Position numbers and translations under genes: made by a program | NCBI RefSeq assembly: GCF_018390605.1 | Contig: NZ_JAHBGD010000011.1 | Location: forward strand, 49,539 to 109,882 | DNA: 60,344 bases | Source: Ancylobacter defluvii | GTDB lineage: Bacteria; Pseudomonadota; Alphaproteobacteria; Rhizobiales; Xanthobacteraceae | Direction: 5' to 3' | The notes under the pieces: model-generated | Databases searched by the model: none | The model's input: the letters and a program-made list of their open reading frames with translations, nothing else | What the model was told of the DNA's origin: nothing | Shown: piece by piece, positions 46,093-53,942 of the stretch | How positions within the stretch are numbered: position 1 is the stretch's first letter | Layout: each line of letters starts with the position of its first letter

Positions 46093-47306
46093 AGCCCCAT
46101 CGGGCCGGGCGGGCGCGACGACGCGGACGCCGTCTGGCCGGTCGCCTCGTCGATGACGACGCGCTCGCCCTCCTCGAGGCCGGACAGCACCTGTGCGGCG
46201 ATCTTGTTGTTGAGGCCGATCTCGACGCTGCGGGTGGAGACGCCGCCGGCGGCATTGGCGACGCGCACCTGATAGCGCCCCTCGCCGTCGCGCGCGCCGA
46301 GCGCCGCGGCAGGGATGGCGAGGGCGTCCTTGGCGCTGCCGAGCACGATGCGTACTTCGGCGGTCATGTAGGTGCGCAGGCGTCCGTCCGGATTGGGGAC
46401 ATCGAACACGCCATTATAGTAGATCGCCTCCGACGAGGAGGAAGAGGAGCTGCTGCTGGTGCTGGACGTGGTCGAGGAGGAGAAGCTGGAATCGCTGCGG
46501 ATCGATTCCGGTGCCGGCTCGATGAAGGCAAGCGTTGAGTCGTAGCGCCGGTCCGGCTCGCCGAGCACGGTGAAATAGAGCGGCTGGCCCGGCCTCACCC
46601 GCACGATATCGGCCTCGGAGATCTCGGTGCGCACCGTCATGGTGTCGAGCTGGCCGAGGATGACGATGGTCGGGGCCGACTGGGCGGCATTCACCGTCTG
46701 CCCCTGCTGGCTGACGAGGGAGAGCACCGTTCCCTCGATCGGCGCGGTGATGCGGGTATAGCCGAGATTGGCGCGGGCGGTGTCGACGGCGACCTGCGCC
46801 TCCACGATCTGCGCCGACAAGGCGTCGATCTGCGCGCGGGTGACGTCGACATCCGCTTGCGCGGTGTCGAAATCGGCGCGCGACACCGCGTTCAGGTCGA
46901 CCATGCGCTTCTGGCGGGCGAGCGTGGTCTCGTTCAGCCGCAGCGTCGCCTGCTTCTCCGCGCGCTGGGCGGTGACATTGGCGAGCGCCGCCTCGGCGGT
47001 GCGCAGGTCGTTCTGCTGGGTGACTGAATCGATCTCGGCGAGCAGGTCGCCGGCGCGCACGGCCTCGCCGAGCTTCACATTCACCGCGGTGATGCGGCCG
47101 GAGACCTGGGCGCCGACCGCGACCAGCTTCACCGGCTTCAGCGTGCCGGTGGCGAGCACGGTTTCCTCGATGTCGCCGCGCGTCACCGGCGCGGTGATCA
47201 GCGCCGGGGTGGTGGCGGCGGCGCGCTGCTGCCAGAAATAGGCGCCACCGGCGGCGACCAGGGCCAGTAGCGCCAGCGTGCCGATGAGACGGGCGGGAGT
47301 GTTCAC
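46089..47306 (-). CDS. macA: MacA-type membrane fusion protein with polyserine segment
   Basis: 405-residue periplasmic adaptor with an N-terminal anchor (about 7-25), lipoyl half-motifs, a helical hairpin (about 95-180), the barrel domain, and a C-terminal membrane-proximal domain. Residues 271-292 hold 17 serines among 22 residues, inserted between two strands of the barrel domain. GTG 47306 follows GGAG. macA-macB overlap by 4 bases. The neighbouring divergent TetR-type gene may control them. Confidence 0.9.
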   Translation of the reverse strand: MNTPARLIGTLALLALVAAGGAYFWQQRAAATTPALITAPVTRGDIEETVLATGTLKPVKLVAVGAQVSGRITAVNVKLGEAVRAGDLLAEIDSVTQQNDLRTAEAALANVTAQRAEKQATLRLNETTLARQKRMVDLNAVSRADFDTAQADVDVTRAQIDALSAQIVEAQVAVDTARANLGYTRITAPIEGTVLSLVSQQGQTVNAAQSAPTIVILGQLDTMTVRTEISEADIVRVRPGQPLYFTVLGEPDRRYDSTLAFIEPAPESIRSDSSFSSSTTSSTSSSSSSSSSEAIYYNGVFDVPNPDGRLRTYMTAEVRIVLGSAKDALAIPAAALGARDGEGRYQVRVANAAGGVSTRSVEIGLNNKIAAQVLSGLEEGERVVIDEATGQTASASSRPPGPMGL

Positions 47307-47699
47307 CGGTCGCTCTCCATGCGGGTGTCAAGGCGTGGGCGCGGGAAGCGGATCATGGCGTACGGCTGGCTGGGAAGGCGCGACAGGGGGCGGGATAGTG
47401 ACCGGTATGGCTGTCTACCACCTCCGGCTTCCTGCTCCGGCTTAGAGGAATCGGTCCCGCCGCTGCAATCGCCGGACCACGCCGTGGCGCGGGTGAACTC
47501 GGCGCTGGCGATGTCGGCGCGGCTTTCGATCAGCGGATCCTCGACCAAAGGGAGAAGGGGAGCGGCAATAGTCGATCCATATTTACAAAACTTATGCGTT
47601 TCTATAATTGACGAACTTGCCATATGTCAAACCGTGACGGATCGATGCGGCTGGGCCGCGATGTGCGTAAATCGGTCCGTTGCAGACGTCGGAGGCGAA
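47307..47699. other. Divergent intergenic region between macA and tetR
   Basis: About 390 bases. The frame of the tetR gene is open through much of it but has no family similarity before ATG 47700. An AT-rich patch at about 47575-47635 contains TATAAT preceded at 15 bases by TTTACA on the plus strand, and a short dyad TTGAC-N13-GTCAA, a plausible promoter-operator for one or both genes. Confidence 0.5.
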
Positions 47700-48344
47700 A
47701 TGTTGGAGGAGGATCGGCTCCCGCAGAAGCGCGGGCGGGGACGGCCCAAGGCACGCTCCGACGACGAGCAGGCCGCCGCGATCGTCACCCAGGCGCGCGC
47801 CCTGTTCCTGGCCGGCGGCTATGGTCGTACCACCATGGACGAAATTGCCGCCGCCTGCCGGATTTCCAAGCGCACGCTGTATCGGTTGTTTCCCGCTAAG
47901 ATCGACCTGTTCGCGGCGATCGTCGAGGAGCACCGCTTCACCATGCTGGCGCTGCCGGGCGACTACGACCAGCTGTCGCTGATCGATGCGATCGCCGCTA
48001 TCTTCCGGGTCGATATCGGCGACGCGGAAAACCAGGAGCGCATGGCCCTGGTCGGCTTCGTGCTAGCGGAGATCCGGCAATTCCCCGAGCTTGGCAATGT
48101 GGTGCGCATCCACGGTGCCGATCCGTCGCGCGCCGAGCTTACCGCGTGGCTGGCCCGCCAGGCCGAGCGCGGCCGCATCCGCCTAGCCAACCCCGAATAT
48201 ACCGCGCGGATGCTGATGGACCTGATTTTCGGCGCCGTGCCGCTGAAGCAGCCGGGCCTGCCGGACTGGCCGCGCGAGACCGACCGCCGCAACTATCTGC
48301 GCGAGGCGATCCGGCTGATCGTCGAGGGGATGATGCCGCGCTGA
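47700..48344 (+). CDS. TetR/AcrR-family regulator next to macAB
   Basis: 214-residue regulator. A basic lead (RGRGRPKAR) precedes the TetR helix-turn-helix at about 25-70 (FLAGGYGRTTMDEIAAACRISKRTLYRLFPAKIDLF). The C-terminal ligand domain resembles AcrR-type TetR_C. ATG 47700 has GGAGG 4 bases upstream and is much better than the open frame start at 47319. Being divergent from macAB, it is a natural candidate for repressor of that operon. Confidence 0.9.
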   Translation: MLEEDRLPQKRGRGRPKARSDDEQAAAIVTQARALFLAGGYGRTTMDEIAAACRISKRTLYRLFPAKIDLFAAIVEEHRFTMLALPGDYDQLSLIDAIAAIFRVDIGDAENQERMALVGFVLAEIRQFPELGNVVRIHGADPSRAELTAWLARQAERGRIRLANPEYTARMLMDLIFGAVPLKQPGLPDWPRETDRRNYLREAIRLIVEGMMPR

Positions 48345-48534
48345 GGCGGCACGGTAGAGAATGTTCGGCCTGCGGGGTGGGTCTGCAGATGCACGAACTG
48401 ACATATTTGTTGATGTTCGGCCGCCATCGGAGCCCGGTGGCGGCGGCGGTGGTTTACCGGTAACTTCCGCCCAGCGGGCGATGTGGAATTGGGCAGGGGC
48501 GCTGCAGCTCCGCCAGAGGAAAGTTCAAGGTCTC
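48345..48534. promoter_or_regulatory. Upstream region of the sensor-kinase operon
   Basis: 190 bases between the TetR-type gene and the small membrane protein. It contains a perfect 10-bp palindrome TTACCGGTAA (48454-48463) and a 10-bp direct repeat ATGTTCGGCC (48361-48370 and 48414-48423). Either may be a regulatory site; no factor can be named. Confidence 0.35.
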
Positions 48535-48924
48535 ATGCGCAGTGCGCCGATGGTGATGCGGCATGGCGTGCTCCCTTTGCGGACGCGTCCGGGCGTTCGT
48601 GCCCTTGGCGGCCTTGGCGCGCTGCTGCCCGCGGTGCTGCTTCTGCTGCTCAGCACCCTGGCCATCGGCACGACCATGCTGGCGGCGGGAGCGGGCTCTG
48701 AGCATGTCGCGGTGGTGGCGCCGCCCTGGTATGGGCCGGCGCAGACTCTGGAACTCGTCGGCCGCGCCGGCGGGCGGATCGTCGACATGGGGCGTTTCGG
48801 CAATATGGTGGTCGCCGTGGTCGAAGATGGTGCGGCGCGGCAGGCTTTTCTCGATGCCTTGCATCGCGAGGGGGCGTGGCTGACGCTCGATGCCGGTTCT
48901 TTGAAGGGATGCGTCGGCCGTTAG
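48535..48924 (+). CDS. Small membrane-anchored protein upstream of the hybrid kinase
   Basis: 129-residue protein with a basic N-terminus, one hydrophobic helix at about 28-50, and a C-terminal domain of about 75 residues (VVAPPWYGPAQTLELVGRAGGRIVD onward) predicted to face the periplasm. It ends near a single cysteine (LKGCVGR). AAGG and GAGGA lie upstream of ATG 48535. I recall similar unnamed proteins in other rhizobia but no function. It is 81 bases before a membrane histidine kinase on the same strand and may be its partner; the reason is position only. Confidence 0.6.
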   Translation: MRSAPMVMRHGVLPLRTRPGVRALGGLGALLPAVLLLLLSTLAIGTTMLAAGAGSEHVAVVAPPWYGPAQTLELVGRAGGRIVDMGRFGNMVVAVVEDGAARQAFLDALHREGAWLTLDAGSLKGCVGR

Positions 48925-49005
48925 GCCGTTGTTGTTGCAAGTTATTTTATCTGCGGCCGGTAGGGGCGAAGCCCGTGCCACGCAAGGTTCTTACGGGATC
49001 AGGTT

Positions 49006-51873
49006 ATGACCGAGATCGAGCATTTGCGGGTTCGCTTTGGCTATCTGCTGCTCGCATTGCTGTGGCTGCATCTGCCGGTCGCCATGGTGATCGCCTATGC
49101 GGTGGGGCGCGACATGACGGTGCCGGCGCTGATCGTCGCGGCGCTGGCCGGCGCCTACACGATCTCCTGGCTGGTCTATGGGGTGGAGCCCGTCACGCGC
49201 TATGTGTCGGCGGTCGCGTTGATGGGCATGCCGTCGCTTTTCGTGTTCCTGCTGGCGGGGCACGGGTGGCAGATGGACCTGCACATGTATTTCTTCGCCT
49301 CGCTGGCGCTGATGATCGGCTGGTGCGACTGGCGCAGCATCCTGATGGCGGCGACGGCTGTGGCGGTGCACCATCTCACGCTCAATTTCGTGTTCCCGGC
49401 CGCAGTGTTCCCGGCCGGGCAGGACCTCTCCCGCGTCTGGCTGCATGCCGGCATCGTCGCCTTCCAGACCGCGATCCTGGTGTGGATCAGCGAGATGCTG
49501 GTTGGAGGCTTCGATCGCGTGCACGCCATGAGCCAGGAGATCATGCTCAGCAACGAGACGCTGGAGCAGAAGGTCGAGGAACGCACCCGCGAGGCGCAGG
49601 CCGCCAATGCCGCCAAGGGCCTGTTCCTGGCCAATATGAGCCACGAGATCCGCACGCCGATGAACGCCATCCTCGGCTTCACCCATCTGGCGCTGCGCGG
49701 CGAGTTGCCGCCCAAGCAGCTCGAATACCTCACCAAGATCCGGCAGGCCAGCACCGCGCTGCTGGCGTTGATCAACGACATCCTCGACTTCTCGAAGATC
49801 GAGGCCGGCAAGCTGATGCTGGAAAAATCCTGCTTCGACCTCCGCGAGGAAGTGGAGACTGCGGTCGGCATCACCATGCTGAAGGCGACCGAGAAGGGAA
49901 TCGATGTGCGCGTCTCCATCGCGGCCAACGTGCCGGACATGGTGATGGGCGATGCGCTGCGCCTCAACCAGGTCATGCTCAACCTGGTCGGCAACGCGGT
50001 GAAGTTCACCGAGCGCGGCGAGGTGCGGATCTCGGTGCGGCGCCTGCCCGACGCCACGCCTTCCGACGTGGTGCTGGAGATTGCGGTGCGCGATACCGGC
50101 GTCGGCATGGATGCCGAGCAGCAGGCCAACCTGTTCCGCTCCTTCGCCCAGGCCGACAGCTCGACCACGCGCAAGTTCGGCGGCACCGGGCTCGGCCTCG
50201 CCATCACCAAGCAGCTGGTGGAGCTGATGGGGGGCACGATCGGGGTGCAGAGCGCGCAGGGGCTTGGCAGCGTGTTCACCGTGACGCTGCGCCTGGAGGA
50301 GGGCTCGGCAGTCCAGCGGGCCAAGGCCCTTGCCCTGCCGGCGCACATGCGCGGCCTGCGCGTGCTGATCGTCGACGACAATTCGGGCGCGCGCGAGATC
50401 CTGAGCGCCATCTTTGCGAGCTGGTCGCTGCATGTCGAGCTTGCGGCCTCGGCCCCGGAGGCGCTGGCGACGCTCGAGGCGGCCGCCGCGCAGGGCACGC
50501 CCTACGATCTGCTGCTGGTCGACTGGAAGATGCCTTCCATGAACGGCGTTGATCTGGTGCGCGAGCTCGAGCACAGCCCGAAGCTTTCGCGGCCACCGGT
50601 GGCGCTGATGGTCAGCGCCTATGCGCGCGAGGACGCGATGGCGGCGGCGCAGGATGTCGGCATCGCCGCCTTCCTGGTCAAGCCGATCGATGCGGGCATG
50701 CTGCTCGACACCATCGTCGATCTGTTCCGGGCCAAGAGCGGCACCACAGAAGCAACCGCCGCCGTCGCGCCGGACGCGGTGCCTATGGTGTCCGCCGCCG
50801 TGCGTGGCGCGCGGGTGCTTCTGGTCGAGGACAACGAGATCAACAGCGAGGTCGCCTTCGAACTGCTGACCGATGCCGGGCTGCTGGTCGAACTGGCCGG
50901 CAACGGCCGCGTCGCCTGCGAGATGGTGCTGGAATCCGGGCGGCACTACCAGGCGGTGCTGATGGACGTGCAGATGCCGGAAATGGACGGCCTGGAAGCC
51001 ACGCGGCGCATCCGCCGGACGATTTCCGCGGCCCAGCTGCCCATCATCGCCATGACCGCCCACGCCTATGAACGCGAGCGGCTGGCCTGCATCGAGGCCG
51101 GCATGGACGATCACATCGCCAAGCCCGTCGATCCGCAACGGCTGATCGCGACCCTCGACCGCTGGATCGGCGAGCGCCCGGTGGGCCGCACGCCGCCTGC
51201 TGTCACCGCGGCCGAGACGGCCGTCGCGCCGAGCCCGCCGCCATGGGCCGAGCTACCCGAGACCTTGCCGCCCTTCGACATCGCGGCCGCGCTGGTGCGA
51301 GTGAACGGCAAGCGTCCCCTGCTCACGAAGCTTATCTCCGGCTTCGGCGAGAAGTATTCCGATGCGGTGGTAGAGCTGAGCGAGCAGATCGCCGCCGGCC
51401 AACTCGACGAGGCCCGCCGTTTGGCGCATTCGCTCAAGGGCGTCGCCGGTTCGCTGGAACTGCGGCACGTCACCGAGGCGGCGCGCCAGCTGGAAGACGC
51501 GCTGGCACATCGCGAGACCGACGGTTTCGGGGTGCGGCTGTCGCACCTCGATCGTGCCATGCTGCCCGCCCTTTCGGCCGCCAGATCCTTGAGGCCGACC
51601 GCCGAGGTGCAGGCGATCCCCGAGGGCGCGAACGTACCGAAGGGACCGGAGCTGACCCCGATGGCGCGCGAGCTGGTCGCCACGCTCGTCACCCAGCTGG
51701 AGCGCCGCAATCTGGGCGCTCGCCGGACCTTCGAGCAGCTGGAGCGGATCATCGGGCCGGACGCCGCGCTCGATCCGCTGAAGGCGGCTCTGACACGCCT
51801 GGATTTCACGGCTGCGCTGGTCGTTGTTCACCAGCTCAGCGAACCGACCGAGACCGAGGAGACGCAATCTTGA
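49006..51873 (+). CDS. Hybrid histidine kinase with membrane sensor, two receivers and HPt
   Basis: 955-residue phosphorelay protein. Residues 1-165 hold five or six membrane segments with GHGWQMDLHMYFF, VAVHHLTLNF and VWLHAG, a His-rich sensor also seen in some chemoreceptors and cyclases. A coiled coil (about 180-205) leads to HisKA with H213 (NMSHEIRTPMN) and HATPase (N-box near 326-330, DTGVGM, GGTGLGL). REC1 has D506 and K559; REC2 has D654 and K706; the HPt histidine is H808 (LAHSLKG). It overlaps the next response-regulator gene by 4 bases, suggesting that its HPt phosphorylates that protein. Confidence 0.92.
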   Translation: MTEIEHLRVRFGYLLLALLWLHLPVAMVIAYAVGRDMTVPALIVAALAGAYTISWLVYGVEPVTRYVSAVALMGMPSLFVFLLAGHGWQMDLHMYFFASLALMIGWCDWRSILMAATAVAVHHLTLNFVFPAAVFPAGQDLSRVWLHAGIVAFQTAILVWISEMLVGGFDRVHAMSQEIMLSNETLEQKVEERTREAQAANAAKGLFLANMSHEIRTPMNAILGFTHLALRGELPPKQLEYLTKIRQASTALLALINDILDFSKIEAGKLMLEKSCFDLREEVETAVGITMLKATEKGIDVRVSIAANVPDMVMGDALRLNQVMLNLVGNAVKFTERGEVRISVRRLPDATPSDVVLEIAVRDTGVGMDAEQQANLFRSFAQADSSTTRKFGGTGLGLAITKQLVELMGGTIGVQSAQGLGSVFTVTLRLEEGSAVQRAKALALPAHMRGLRVLIVDDNSGAREILSAIFASWSLHVELAASAPEALATLEAAAAQGTPYDLLLVDWKMPSMNGVDLVRELEHSPKLSRPPVALMVSAYAREDAMAAAQDVGIAAFLVKPIDAGMLLDTIVDLFRAKSGTTEATAAVAPDAVPMVSAAVRGARVLLVEDNEINSEVAFELLTDAGLLVELAGNGRVACEMVLESGRHYQAVLMDVQMPEMDGLEATRRIRRTISAAQLPIIAMTAHAYERERLACIEAGMDDHIAKPVDPQRLIATLDRWIGERPVGRTPPAVTAAETAVAPSPPPWAELPETLPPFDIAAALVRVNGKRPLLTKLISGFGEKYSDAVVELSEQIAAGQLDEARRLAHSLKGVAGSLELRHVTEAARQLEDALAHRETDGFGVRLSHLDRAMLPALSAARSLRPTAEVQAIPEGANVPKGPELTPMARELVATLVTQLERRNLGARRTFEQLERIIGPDAALDPLKAALTRLDFTAALVVVHQLSEPTETEETQS

Positions 51874-52787
51874 ACGAGCGCCAATCGGTGCTGATCGTCG
51901 ACGATGAAGTATCCAACATCGAGATTCTCTCGGCCGCGCTGGAAGACGACTACGAAATCTATTTCGCGACCTCCGGCGAGGAGGCCGTGGATATCGCGCG
52001 CACCAACATGCCCGATCTGATCCTGCTCGACGTGCTGATGCCAGGCACGGACGGCTATGTCGTGTGCAGCACGCTCAAGGCCGATCCGCTGGTCGGCGAC
52101 GTGCCGATCATCTTCACCACGGCGCTTGGCGACCGCGACGCGGAAGTGCGGGGGCTGACGCTTGGTGCGATCGATTACATCACCAAGCCGATCAGCCCTG
52201 TCGCGGTACGGGCGCGCGTGCGCAACCACCTCGACATGAAGCGCATGCGCGACCAGCTGGCCGAGATGGCGGTGACCGACGCGCTGACCGGCCTCGGCAA
52301 TCGGCGACGGCTGGAACGGGTGCTCGACCAGTCGGCGGTGCGGCTGGCCATGAACGAGTCGCTGCTGTCGCTCATCATCGTCGATATCGATTTTTTCAAG
52401 CGCTACAACGATGCGTACGGCCATACCGCCGGCGACCGCTGCCTTTCCATGGTGGCATCGGCGCTCAAGCGGGCGATGCAGCGTACGGCGGATGTCGCCG
52501 TCCGCTATGGCGGCGAGGAGTTCGCCTGCGTGCTGCCGGAATGCTCTCATGCCGAGGCCATGGAGGTGGCCCGGCAGATCCATCAGCGCGTGCAACTGCT
52601 CGATATCCCGCACAGGGCTTCAGATGCGGCGGCCTTCGTGACGGTCAGCGTCGGCGTGGCGACGGCTGCCTGCGTTGCCGGCGGGGCGCCGGAGGCGTGG
52701 GTGCGGGCGGCGGATGAGCAGCTCTACCTCGCCAAGTCGGCCGGCCGAAACCAGGTGATGGGACGAGAATTTTCCGTGCAGGTCTAG
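51870..52787 (+). CDS. Response regulator with REC and GGDEF domains (diguanylate cyclase)
   Basis: 305-residue two-domain regulator. REC: acidic pocket VDDE, phospho-acceptor D54 in LLDVLMP, K107 in TKPIS. A short helical linker leads to a GGDEF domain with active-site GGEEF (214-218) and an intact product-inhibition I-site RTAD (205-208), so it should make cyclic-di-GMP under feedback control. No ATG fits; TTG 51870 overlaps the kinase stop and has GAGGAG 9 bases upstream. The overlap supports a direct phosphorelay from the upstream kinase. Confidence 0.92.
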   Translation: MNERQSVLIVDDEVSNIEILSAALEDDYEIYFATSGEEAVDIARTNMPDLILLDVLMPGTDGYVVCSTLKADPLVGDVPIIFTTALGDRDAEVRGLTLGAIDYITKPISPVAVRARVRNHLDMKRMRDQLAEMAVTDALTGLGNRRRLERVLDQSAVRLAMNESLLSLIIVDIDFFKRYNDAYGHTAGDRCLSMVASALKRAMQRTADVAVRYGGEEFACVLPECSHAEAMEVARQIHQRVQLLDIPHRASDAAAFVTVSVGVATAACVAGGAPEAWVRAADEQLYLAKSAGRNQVMGREFSVQV

Positions 52788-53218
52788 CCGGGAACGCCTC
52801 GATGCTCCGCATGTCGTCGCCGGGCGTGCCGGAGGATTTTCGGCGCGCGGCGGCGTCCGGTCCGCGTCATGGAGGCGCGATTGCGCATCGGCGGCTTCTC
52901 GCCCTTTTGGCGCCTGGGGAGCCAGATTTCCGCCCTTATATTCCAGCCCCGAGGCGAAACCCGCCTCGCCGCCTCGGAGAGTCCGGCACGAACCGCGGCG
53001 CCAGCGGCGTTGTTGCTGTGTGATGGCATGCCGATCGATGGCGCGTCGGTTCATGCCATGGCAACGTCTTTCCCCTTGTCGACGATGCCGTCCCGCCTCC
53101 CGGCCAGCCGGCGGGAGCTTGGTTGCCCGGGTGCGCCTCGATGCTGAAGCGCACCCTCAGTCCGATAGCCTTCCGCCCTCCGCGAATGGCAGCCGTTGGT
53201 GCGCTGTGGGCGCTCGGT
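52788..53218. other. Gene-free interval between the GGDEF gene and tetR
   Basis: About 430 bases between convergent genes. Short frames are inconsistent and lack start signals. A GC-rich inverted repeat CGAGGCG-AAACCC-CGCCTCG-like element near 52950-52985 may terminate one of the genes. Nothing else was recognised. Confidence 0.45.
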
Positions 53219-53869
53219 TCAGTCGGCGGGCTGGTAACCAAGGCCGCGTAGCGTGAAGGCGATCACCTGCTCGATGTCGGGCCTGCCGAGGCCGGTGCTT
53301 AGCGCCATCATGGTGGGGTGCATGAAGCAGGTCATCGTGGCCTTCACACACGCCGCAAACACCAAGGAATCGTCGATGTTGAAATCGCCCGACACCTGGC
53401 CGTCTTCGACAATTCGCGCGATCATCGACTGGACATTTTCGGCGTAGCGCACGCAGACGCTCCAGCTCTCCGTCATGGCATCCTCTACCATGTCGTTCAC
53501 GCGGCTATTGGTCATGAAGCGCTCATCGCTGAGCCGCGCGAGTTCCCGCATGAAGTCGGCCAATCTTGTCGACGGCGGCGCCGGCGACGTCGCAATCGCG
53601 CCCAGCTCTGCCACGATCCCGTCGAGCAGCAGCTCTGCCACCGCCTCATTGATCGACTTTTTGCTGTCGAAGAAGCGATAGACGTTTGCGGGACTCATGC
53701 CGAGCTCAGCCGCGATATCGGCCACCGTGGTCTTACGGTAGCCGATCGTGGTGAACAGCTTCTGGGCGACCGCAATGATCTCGCGCTGGCCTTCCGAGCC
53801 GTCCTGACGTCGATTGGCGGTCTGGGTCTGGGCGGTCATTCGGGACGGGGCACCGGGGGAACGTTCCAT
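53219..53869 (-). CDS. TetR-family regulator of the RND efflux operon
   Basis: 216-residue regulator with an N-terminal helix-turn-helix at about 26-75 (REIIAVAQKLFTTIGYRKTTVADIAAELGMSPANVYRFFDSKKS). The C-terminal half is a helical TetR ligand domain. ATG 53869 has GGAG 9 bases upstream; ATG 53839 is the alternative. It lies 73 bases downstream of the RND pump gene on the same strand. Two tandem palindromic units lie in that gap, probably its own operator. Confidence 0.9.
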   Translation of the reverse strand: MERSPGAPSRMTAQTQTANRRQDGSEGQREIIAVAQKLFTTIGYRKTTVADIAAELGMSPANVYRFFDSKKSINEAVAELLLDGIVAELGAIATSPAPPSTRLADFMRELARLSDERFMTNSRVNDMVEDAMTESWSVCVRYAENVQSMIARIVEDGQVSGDFNIDDSLVFAACVKATMTCFMHPTMMALSTGLGRPDIEQVIAFTLRGLGYQPAD

Positions 53870-53895
53870 TCAGGCTACTCCGAAACGGTCGCAGG

Positions 53896-53929
53896 GGACA
53901 TGTCCTACCGAAGGACATGTCCCACCGAA
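53896..53929. repeat. Tandem pair of 17-bp palindromic units upstream of tetR
   Basis: GGACATGTCCTACCGAA (53896-53912) is followed directly by GGACATGTCCCACCGAA (53913-53929), 16 of 17 bases identical. Each contains the perfect 10-bp palindrome GGACATGTCC. Position 27 bases upstream of the tetR start suggests a double TetR operator. Confidence 0.8.
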
Positions 53930-53942
53930 AGGGTATATGGGC

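Noticed and set aside
44045..46255. 736-codon minus-strand frame
   Set aside because: Out-of-frame shadow on the macB strand; arginine- and proline-rich product without motifs.
47319..47699. 127-residue N-terminal extension of the macAB-side TetR protein
   Set aside because: No family member has it, and ATG 47700 has an ideal GGAGG site.
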